Shown here: in pieces, positions 55,337 to 64,000 of the stretch
Position numbering within the stretch: the first letter of the stretch is position 1
How the letters are laid out: every line of letters starts with the position of its first letter
NCBI GenBank assembly: GCA_029962745.1
Contig: CM057151.1
Span: 32,546,964 to 32,610,963, forward strand
DNA length: 64,000 nt
Reading direction: 5' to 3'
Source: Echinometra lucunter
Lineage: Eukaryota > Echinodermata > Echinoidea > Camarodonta > Echinometridae
Made by a program: the position numbers and the translations under genes
The notes under the pieces: model-generated
Seen by the model: only the letters and a program-made list of their open reading frames with translations
Database searches by the model: none
Told to the model about the DNA's origin: nothing

Positions 55337-56628
55337 CTGCAAAACAAAAAAGAGAGAAGTTATATGGAAAGTGATTTTTCGTCATTCATCTATGCATGTA
55401 CATCTAGAACATGTTTCTTTTTTTTTAATGAAGTGATTATGTAATGCAAATTCCGACCAGTGCAAACAGATTGGCAGAGCTCTAAATTTTATCTGTAACT
55501 TCTCCTTTTGGCAAAATTTCAGTGAAAAAATACTGTACACAATAGGGTCTAAGCCAAAAGTAGTATATTGAATATTGTACATCATATGAAAGCTTAGAAT
55601 ATGTAGTTTATAAAAATGCTTATGTCTCATCGTGATCACATCCCATTTTTGGAAAATTACCTTTGAATTTGAAAAAAGCACCTTCAAAGCATGATGGGAC
55701 GGAATATGAAATGTAATTTAAGTTAAACTGCAAAAGCATTTGAAAATTCAACTTGCTAAAGGAAATAGTCTTTGCAATACTGTTTTTACTGTTTTTGGCA
55801 TATGATCAATTCTGGTAGTGTGTTATAATTGGGTTAAAATTTGAACTTTTTGGTGCAAAATCATAATTTTTGCTTTTGACATTTAAATATATTTTTTTAT
55901 GTTTAACTGGAAATTACCCACTGCAGTTTTATTATAAAAGTATCAATGAAATAATGTAGCCACTTTTACACCATCAAAATCAATTTCCTTTTATTTCCAG
56001 TTCTAATATAGTTCTACTCTTAATTCTACAGAGAAAACAAAGTTTTGGATGAAATCTTGGTCAAAAGCCCTGTTTGTTTGTACATGGTACAAAACTGTGC
56101 ATGATGACATCATGATGTTAGTATTAATAATTTCACTCTAAATGCCTTTTTAATTATGCGCCCTTAGATTTGAATGAACTAGAAGAATATTCCCTTCTCC
56201 TATATGAACAACATGGGTCTGCCCTAATTCTACAGAGAAAACAGCTATTTGGATGAAATCAAAATTTCTGGTAAAAAATCACCTTTCGTTTGCACATGGT
56301 ACAAAGCTTTCTGTCCTGTCGCATTCTGTCCCATTGCATAACACCCACGGATAAATTTTCAATTTCAAAAAAAATTGTTGGGCCAAGATCTTAGCTTGAT
56401 GTTTGTATATATTTTTCAAAATTCCACTATTCTATCATTCCGTCTCGTCGCACTTAAATATTCTAGTTACCATAGCAATGAAATCTTTGTCAGTCTCAAG
56501 TGTGTTATAGCATTGTTCTGTTAAGTTCTTATACAAATGATGTGTGGCATGTGGCATTTCTTATTTTTTCGTAATGAGAACAAATCCTTTCAAGTTATCG
56601 CATTCTGTCCCGTTGCATTGATAGGACT

Positions 56629-57298
56629 TTTGGCTCGGACCCAATATAAAATCACAAATTCGAATTACACTTCTGTAGCTCCTGATTAATACCTTACATT
56701 AGTGTAGATAAACTTCACAATTCTATTAGTATTAATGGGAAGAAATCCTGTTATACAGTTGGGAACGATCTTTTCTTAGTGTTGGTAAACACGTAGACTG
56801 GAAAACATACAATGTGTATTAACTACATACAGGTGTATATGCCACTCTCATTAAACACTCGTACTTGTACAACCTCAAAGAAAAGTACGTTTGCCACATA
56901 TATATTGAAATTGTATAACACTGAGGTTCAATAATGTCAAGTTTTAGTGCTAATTGCTAATTGATAGGACTTTTGGCTCGGACCCAATATAAAATCACAA
57001 ATTCGAATTACACTTCTGTAGCTCCTGATTAATACCTTACATTAGTGTAGATAAACTTCACAATTCTATTAGTATTAATGGGAAGAAATCCTGTTATACA
57101 GTTGGGAACGATCTTTTCTTAGTGTTGGTAAACATGTAGACTGGAAAACATACAATGTGTATTAACTACATACAGGTGTATATGCCACTCTCATTAAACA
57201 CTCGTACTTGTACAACCTCAAAGAAAAGTACGTTTGCCACATATATATTGAAATTGTATAACACTGAGGTTCAATAATGTCAAGTTTTAGTGCTAATT
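56629..57298 (-). repeat. Two ~330-bp tandem units (right arm)
   Basis: Mirror of 32149-32815. The two right-arm units are nearly identical to each other. Confidence 0.85.
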
Positions 57299-57448
57299 TC
57301 TTTTTTAATTCAATGATGCATGCTGCAGATATCAGCTGTGACCTTTGACCTATATCATTCAAAATCTTCTCTCTTTATCCTTTCCAACCAGAATTGTGGT
57401 TCAGGGAAGAAGTCACCATATTGTTTACCACTACAGTTATAGGCTTTT

Positions 57449-58226
57449 CACACCTCAAATTTTACTCCCGTACTAAGCTTAGTCCAGGACTAGACTGAGC
57501 TTAGTACCGGACTAAGCTTAACCCCGGACTATCTGTTTTGCGTTTCACACCTCTAATTTTAGTCCCGTACTAGCCGCCTAGCCCGGGCCGAGAAATTACA
57601 TGGTTTTCACACCTCAAATTTTTAACCCCGGACTAACGTTAGCACATGCACAGTATGGGCGGAAGTTGACGTTTGGGGTCATCGGTCGTCCTCCGGTTAG
57701 AGCAAAAGCGCGCGATCTTCCGAACGAAAATCAAGAACAGAAAACCCGTGCACATGCGCGATCCGTACGTATACCGTACATGCACCCATCTTCTCGAATT
57801 CATTACATATTTATTTACAACACTGAACACGTTGTTCACATCCGCGAAACCGGTCAGCCAGTGTGCGCCAGGCCGATTATGAATACATTACATGCTGCCG
57901 TTTCATTGGCTGATGCACAGTTGCCTTTGTTCACAAGACGCAGGCAGCCTAGTCCCGGACTATGTTTTCACACCTCAAAGATTAGCACCGCAATTGCGGG
58001 GTTAGCCCACCAATTGGTGGGCTAACCCCACTTTTGACCAGGGTCAGATAGTCCCAGACTAAATGTGGTGCTAACCCACCTCCAAAATTTGAGGTGTGAA
58101 AGCGCGAGTTAGTCCTGTACTAAAATGCGGTGCTAACCCACCTCCCAATTTGAGGTGTGAATCCGAGTTAGTCCCGTACTAAAGGTGATACTAAAAAGGC
58201 CTTAGTACCACCAAATTTGAGGTGTG
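57449..58226. mobile_element. Foldback element with CACACCTCAAATTT modules (right arm)
   Basis: Mirror of 31233-32004. Confidence 0.7.
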
Positions 58227-58580
58227 AGGTATTTGTATTCCTTCCACAGCAGAAACATCATTCAGCAAGAAAATCTAATTTTGCCATGCTCAAACAATAA
58301 GAGTAAATAGGTACCCGAGTATACATTATGAATCTGAACACCATATTGCTTTAGCCGTAGATCGTGAATTCATCAATATAATGGAAAAATTCTTCTTCAT
58401 TTAATATATTTTATCATCATTTTACCCTTCTTTTTTTCAACTTCTTAGTTGTTTTTTTTTCATTTCTGTCAGTATGGCCTTTAACCTACACTTGGGCATT
58501 TCCACAGGATAGTTAATCTAGGCAGTCAAATATAGCAGATATTAACAAAGATACTGACCCTACAAAAATTGTTTACTTAC

Positions 58581-58694
58581 ATGTAACTTTAAACACAACG
58601 GCCAACAAACTAAAGGACTGACAGAGATAGAGCGAGAGGGAGAGAGAGAGGCAATCGTGCAGGCAGAAGGTCCTCCAAGCGGACAATCTAGGAC
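58581..58694 (-). other. Possible 5' noncoding exon of KANSL2, right arm
   Basis: Mirror of 30770-30883, with the same GTAAGT donor (minus strand, 58580-58575) and GA/CT-rich body. Confidence 0.3.
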
Positions 58695-58747
58695 TTCATG
58701 TACTTCTATTAATAATGATAATTATTGTAAAAATCATAATCATAACA

Positions 58748-58890
58748 ATAAAGATGATTATGATAGTTATTATAAAATTATAAGGATGATAATAATAATC
58801 ATCATCATAACAATAATCATCATGATTATAACAATAATAATCAATAATAATGATATTTTAAAAAAAATAAGAAAAAGGAGAATAAGAATA
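58748..58890. repeat. ATN-type microsatellite
   Basis: Long run of ATA/ATC/ATG trinucleotide-like repeats starting at the outer end of the right arm. The left contig stops at the N gap at the same point, as expected if this low-complexity tract broke the assembly. Confidence 0.85.
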
Positions 58891-58905
58891 AGATTAGTAA
58901 AATGG

Positions 58906-59268
58906 CCGAATTATTACTAATTAAACTACTCTAACTTAAACTACTCTTACTTGAGTTACTACTTCTAAGACAGACTAAGTCCTCAGGGAAACAGCTGCCC
59001 AATGGGGAGATCTCCCGAAGACCGATGGTGCAAGGTGCAGAGCTCAGACCTGGAGAGGTTCGTTCAAAAGACGTCCAGTAGATCCAAGCTCAAATGTTGC
59101 ACTGACTCAATCTTGGCAGTGCACTACTGAACAGTGCATGCCATGTGCATTGTCATGTACTTAACATAATTAATGCTATTGGAATGTACATGTAACAGGT
59201 GTGTATGTGAACAGGTGTGAATGTGAATGTGAATGGGGCCAAATCTCTACAATACTCCCCATCTTATG
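58906..59268 (-). mobile_element. Possible 3' LTR and polypurine tract of a Ty3/Gypsy-type element
   Basis: On the minus strand, CATAAGATGGGGAGTA (59268-59253), a polypurine-tract-like string, is followed by TGTAGAGATTTGGCC at 59251, which could start an LTR. The far LTR end is not defined. The orientation agrees with the gag region at 62683-63987. No second LTR is in the window, so this is tentative. Confidence 0.35.
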
Positions 59269-62119
59269 AGGCGAGAGCCTACTCAAGACTTGAAACCTAA
59301 CTGTAAATTAACCTGAACATCATATTCAACTTTAAACATTCTTTCCAAATGGGAGAGATAAATGATTACATGTACCTAGGTAAACAAGTATACACAAAGA
59401 AACAACTTCTGTTGAAAAAGTCCTATGATACCTTACACAATTATTAAAGAAAGTGTACAAGGCAAACATTGACCTGGTATATGCAAAAAGCTGTCATACC
59501 CCCCATGGCCAGATTTGATCATCGGGCAAGCCCGTCCACAAATAATATGCAGGGGCTTCTCAACCAACAATGGTCTATGCCCCCCGATCTAACTAGTTAG
59601 AGAGGCAGATGTTCAATGCTTCAACCTATAATTGTGCTATATGTTTTTTTTTTTCTTCTTTTTCAATTAGAAATCGAAACACCATGAGATTGAGCAGTCT
59701 TGTATGTTAGGAATGACAATAACAAAAACAGAAAGAAGTGTGCCAAAGGAGAAAAACCAGATGGCTCCAGTGGAGAACCATATGGCTTACAGGGGTCGAG
59801 TCCTCTATGATAAAGGGTAAACAGATGGTGCATTTAAGTTATACCCAGGAGAAATGAGGGGAGATAGGAAGAACTTTGTATCCCTAATTCCCGAGCCCAA
59901 ATGGCTTTTTCAACTTTCTCTGGGGATATTGCACGGCTCCAACCACCCAACGCAAGAATTCTCCTAATAGCCAAAGCAATTCAGCAGCGAGGAATTTCCT
60001 GCGCCGGACATAAACACATATATGCCAATTAAAATGCACCATCCATCAACCAAACATGGATAAGAGGTGATGATCAATATGGCAAAATATTTGGCAAAGC
60101 AATTATTCCTCAAATGAAATAAAAGAGCAACTTTAGACATGCCACAAACTGGGGGAAATACAACAAGAAGTTCCATCAATTCAAATTATGCATTGGGTCA
60201 TCACCGAATCTACTATGTACATGTAACATGAGCCAGTAGCACAATGGCAGATGAGTTACAATGTAAATGAAGGCTTCAATACTTTTTGTTATTCAGAAAA
60301 AACAAAGGGATTGAGTTATCCAATATACATGTAACTGTAAGGTGTTAGAGCATTAAAGTGTATTTTGGGCATCAAATTTAGAGCCTGAATCCTAACCAAC
60401 ATAATTCTTTGAAAAGGTTTGTTCTGTTGACTGGACTCCTGCCTGAACTTCTAGTCATGTCAAATCAAGAATCCAAAAAATTAATTCAAATCCTTATTCA
60501 CAAAAAGAAGGGAATATGATAAGTAATTCTAGAAAGTCACAGGCTCCAGTCTCTTACAAGGAGGCTCTGAAGATGTAAAGTATTTTTATGAATGTTGGGG
60601 AGCCCTTTCATCAGGTATAAGAATAAGCACTAAGTTACCTGCAAGGATGGGCTCAGTGTCAAATTCTATTATAATACTTTAGAAAATGTGTTAATTGTTT
60701 TTCGACCAACCCTAAACTGTTGACTCAATGATCCTGAGCTAATGTGAACTAGTGGCAAACATTCAGTACAAGAATGAATGCAATGAAAGTAATGAAATAC
60801 AGGGAGGACAAAGCCACAAGGCTTGATGTACATATACATGTATCTGCCATGCTTGTAATATCAGCATGTCCAAATATTGTAAAATATCTGACATAATATT
60901 CATATATGAATTAACTGGCTACTAAAATATTTCCTGAGAATAAGTGGGCAATACCGTAACAAGTTTTTGGTTTACGAAGTAATGATCGAAAAGTTGAAAA
61001 CTGATATGCTATTTTCGCCATTGTATAAGGTGATAGAAAGAGCAGTTCAGAGTATGCTCTAAAAACTGGACAGCAATGTGTCCTTGTTGTTGTCTAAATT
61101 ATTAGAAAGTGCAGTTCATGATAAGCTCTATAAAATCTTATAAAGCAAACAAGTTTTTTATAAATCATCGTGGAAGTCTAGTCTCCCCCAATGCGATCAA
61201 ACTTATTTAATCACAAGGGCAGTCTGGTTTCTAGGGTTAAACAACATTCCTCAACCAAAAAGTAAGCTAGTATAATATAAGTAACTGGAAAGTGCTATGT
61301 TGATATGAAATAAGGCACCATATATTATCAGAAAAGTAACATGATACTGACCTCAAAGGTCAGGGGTTGTAAATTTGTAATGATTGAGGTCATGTATTAT
61401 AGCAAATAGAGTCCAATTCCTACCTAACTTGGTGGAAAACAGTTCTGCCATTGAAAATATTATTGTTTATCAGTAGAACTGCAATTAATATTGAAATAGA
61501 TTTACATGTATTTCAAACAAAAGTAAATAATGAGACTCAATGTCTCTAATCTCCACATGTTTCACCATGGGGGGGGGGGGGGGATGTTCCATGTAAATAA
61601 ATCTGTTCCAATGTACATGTTAACTACACTTTCACTGGGGAATCCAAAACACAAATTCTGTTTTGACATTAGGGAAAAAGTAGGTCAGGTCAGTATAACA
61701 AAAGATAATTCCAATAATTTCTTGCAAAATAATTTGTGCTACATTCTTACTTTGAGAATTAAAGGTGATGTTTAAGAATTTCTGAACAAGGTTCAGTTTT
61801 TTGATCATGGACCCAATAATCTAATTAGTCAGAATATCAAATGTTGACCACATATTGAATGGGAAATTCAGTCTCATGGAACTGAGAAATTTGTTTTAGG
61901 ATAACTTATTGTTGTAAACAAGTGTTTAAATGGGTCAACAATGAACAATCCAACAACAATAAAATCAATGCAGTTGCATTGGGTAAGGACCAGGAAATAA
62001 ATAACAAAATATATTAAGAAAGAAATATTATTCTTCCCTTTAGCTGATCACCACTGGGCCAATAATCAAACAAAATAGCACAAGAAATTATTAGAAATAA
62101 TTTCAGAAGTAAAAACCAT
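59269..62119. other. Internal remnant without recognisable pol domains
   Basis: 2.85 kb between the possible LTR and the protease-like region. In neither strand did I see reverse-transcriptase, RNase H or integrase motifs. It contains a G run near 61570-61582. It could be a deletion-derivative interior or unrelated sequence. Confidence 0.4.
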
Positions 62120-62665
62120 CTATCTTCCAGGTAGCCTCTGGGCTGATAGCAAAACAGAATGCTTGGAAAGTGCCTTTCCCCGGTCAAACACGATCCGAGG
62201 AGTCCATACGGGGACATCTCGAGTGGAATGACAGAACAAGGAGTCCTTGCTCCCTTCCGTCAAGAGCCAGTGATCTGGATGATCTTCAACCAGACATCTA
62301 AGCCGCTCAGCGCTAGTGGGGGGCTCCACAGATGGTGCTGGATCCAGGAGAGGAAGGCATTTGTCAGCGACTACAGTTACTTCTGCAGCCGTATCAACAA
62401 CTGCTTTAAACTTAACACTACCAACTACAATAGGTACATGTATGGACCTACTACTTACCTTACTGCTACAACTACTTATACTACTTACCTTACTGACAAT
62501 AACTTCCTCTACAGGATCCAATCCATTGGCACACCTTTCAAAAAGATCTGCAATGAATAAACACTCATCTTCCCAAATATCAAAAGAATGACTTACCTCA
62601 CTCTTGGGGTCATTGTGAGTGGGTTGACCAACCGAAGTATCAGGCGGGTCATCAATATTTGGCAT
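62120..62665 (-). pseudogene. Retroelement aspartic-protease-like region (truncated pol)
   Basis: A 181-codon open frame starts at 62665 in a different frame from gag and just after its stop (62683). An acidic N-terminal segment leads to VPIVVGSVKFKAVVDTAAEV, which resembles the retropepsin flap-proximal D-T/S-G-A motif but with DTAA in place of DTGA. The frame ends at LSAQRLPGR with no reverse transcriptase after it, so pol is truncated. Family: Ty3/Gypsy type by association with gag. Confidence 0.6.
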
Positions 62666-62682
62666 ACTTACTTGTTGGAGGC

Positions 62683-63990
62683 CTAATCCTTCCCGGATCG
62701 GAGATCGGCATTGCTCTCCGATCCTTCGGAGTTTTCCTGGGCCTCTGCAAAAGAAAGGGAAGAGCTGGCCCGAAACTTTTCCTGGGCCTTGAGGGTCTTT
62801 AGGGTTTTAAGCACCTCTGCCAAGGTCGTGTTGATGTTCTCCACCTGCTTCTTTAAACCATTAATTTCTGTTTTTATAGCACCAACATCATTTTTCAGGG
62901 TAATCGTTTCCTTCTTGAGTGTGCTGAGTTCTGAGTCGGTTTTGACTGGGGCCCTTCTGCGTTCTTCCGCAGGAGCTGAACGGGTGTAATCCCGTTGTCT
63001 AGCAGGCTGGGAGGGGTGAACTTGACAAACCTCAAACTCTTCCTCCTCATGATCGCCTTCATATCCCCGATATGCTTGCTGTATTCGATGTTTCGGTATA
63101 GGGTTGGTTGGGCGTCGGGATGGGTTCCCATAGATCAAACGCTGGGTATGTTGAGCCCACCTGATGGCCTCCAGAGCCTCGTCTACCGTTTTTGGGCGCG
63201 AGTTAAGAGCCGTTAACCCGGCAGCCTTATCGGCGCAGCCCTGGCATAGTTGTAAAACAATTGGATATTACTTTGTCCAAAACTGGTTCCAAAGGCTTGT
63301 ATGGCGAGACTCTGGAGCCGGTCGGCCCATTCCTTAAGAGGTTCCTCGGGTTGTTGGCGAGCCGTATGAAACTCGGCTAATGCCTCCTCCGGGAGCTTAG
63401 CATAGTCAAACCGACGATCCATTGCTGACATGATTAGTGTAAAATCCAAATTGCCCTGATCTAAAAGGTTGGAGTAGTACTCAGATGCTATCCCTTTGAG
63501 AGACCAGCACAGGGCATCCCGGCAGGTAGGGCCACTCCAATTACACAAGGAAGCGTAGGAAGTGAATTTGTTCTTAAACGCCCTCCAGCTTGACTTGCCA
63601 TCGAATGAGATCCCCTCTGGAAGGGTAGGCGGAGAGTAGGGGGAAGATCGATTATAGGGATGATTTTGAGTGGGATTAGTGGGGTTAGATTGAGTCTGCT
63701 GTGGGCAAGGGGGGGTACCACGGTTGGGAATCTACCCTCCCTGAGCCGAGCATCTGAGAAGACGGTTGTTAATGAGGGGGGTACTGTGGCTGAGAATCTC
63801 CCCTTCCTGTGTCGACCTTTCCAGAACCAAGTTGTTGTAGGTGTCCCATGTCTTGGGGCCTCGATAGAGGGAACAGCCCCTGCAGAGGAGGAGGAGGAGA
63901 TGGAGTACATGTAGCTGGCACACCCACATGTATTTTCATCGGGACACCCGGGTTAGGTGTAAAATCAAAATAGTCAAGGAGCGCCACGGC
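62683..63990 (-). pseudogene. Ty3/Gypsy-type gag, frame-disrupted
   Basis: The minus strand shows gag capsid hallmarks in order: FDGKSSWRAFKNKF and CRDALCWSLKGIASEYY, then the MDRRFDYA and EEPLKEWADRLQSLA region (63548-63213). After a frameshift near 63255 come GCADKAAGL and VDEALEAIRW, and a basic/acidic linker with a heptad-like coiled-coil stretch (about 62810-62930, LKNDVGAIKTEINGLKKQVE). The gag frame stops at 62683. An in-frame stop near 63730 and duplicated phrases at 63720-63830 break the N-terminal side. The likely start MALLDYF is at 63987, 13 bases from the window edge. No CCHC knuckle was seen. Confidence 0.7.
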
Positions 63991-64000
63991 TCCATCAAGG

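Larger units (their letters stand above)
44746..58747 (-). repeat. Right arm of ~14-kb inverted duplication
   Basis: Mirror of the left arm. Its outer end at 58747 (…CATAACA) corresponds to the first base after the gap (30719). Beyond 58747 the sequence continues into a microsatellite that has no counterpart because the left contig stops there. Confidence 0.97.

Noticed and set aside
55337..55347. Upstream ATG for the right-arm KANSL2 frame (55347)
   Set aside because: It lies in the intron beyond the acceptor; the conserved start is 55332, as in the left arm.
62159..62591. Plus-strand Thr/Leu-rich frames over the retroelement
   Set aside because: They are shadows of the minus-strand protease-like frame, which has the retropepsin-type motif.

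Overview
This is eukaryotic nuclear DNA: spliced genes, GT-AG introns, tRNA-derived SINEs, LINE and LTR-retroelement debris, and many hairpin MITEs. The repeat style (marine-invertebrate GCCTCC / GTCTCGC head-hairpin repeats, SINEs with AAT or ATT tails) together with the two conserved genes suggests a marine invertebrate deuterostome, most likely an echinoderm such as a sea urchin. The species call is inference; the gene calls are firm.

Region 1 (1-21750, + strand) holds the last 11 coding exons of the V-ATPase Vo subunit a. They join in a single frame to 519 codons including the stop, carry the whole C-terminal membrane domain and keep the essential TM7 arginine. The N-terminal half lies left of the window. 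Its introns carry LINE, SINE and MITE copies, Helitron-like repeats full of AGGTCA direct repeats, and a ~100-bp tandem array that copies the splice acceptor of one exon.

Region 2 (21750-30218) is mostly intergenic and rich in TIR elements. Near its right end is a small minus-strand candidate terminal exon (29184-29294) with a poly(A) signal. A 500-N gap follows (30219-30718).

Region 3 (30719-58747) is a ~14-kb inverted duplication with a 100-bp spacer (44646-44745). Each arm holds the same gene, the KAT8-associated NSL complex subunit KANSL2: + strand in the left arm, - strand in the right. The arms share every intron repeat (nested hAT-like, mariner-like, PIF/Harbinger-like, Helitron-like, foldback and LINE copies) at allele-like divergence. 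Each copy has frame-breaking 1-2 bp indels that the other lacks.

The sequence just left of the N gap (30167-30218) matches the palindrome spacer (44650-44702) in the same orientation, and the left arm stops exactly at the gap. The simplest reading is that the left arm is an alternative haplotype joined in inverted orientation. The true locus would then be V-ATPase a (+) converging on KANSL2 (-), with 29184-29294 as the KANSL2 terminal exon. A real palindrome cannot be excluded from sequence alone.

Region 4 (58748-64000) contains a microsatellite and a decayed minus-strand Ty3/Gypsy-type retroelement: gag and a protease-like region, a possible polypurine tract/LTR, and no recognisable reverse transcriptase or integrase.

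I found no convincing new biological system. The most useful observations are the misassembly-like palindrome with its repair path, the duplicated splice acceptors, and the Helitron-like repeats that spread DR1 nuclear-receptor-type motifs.
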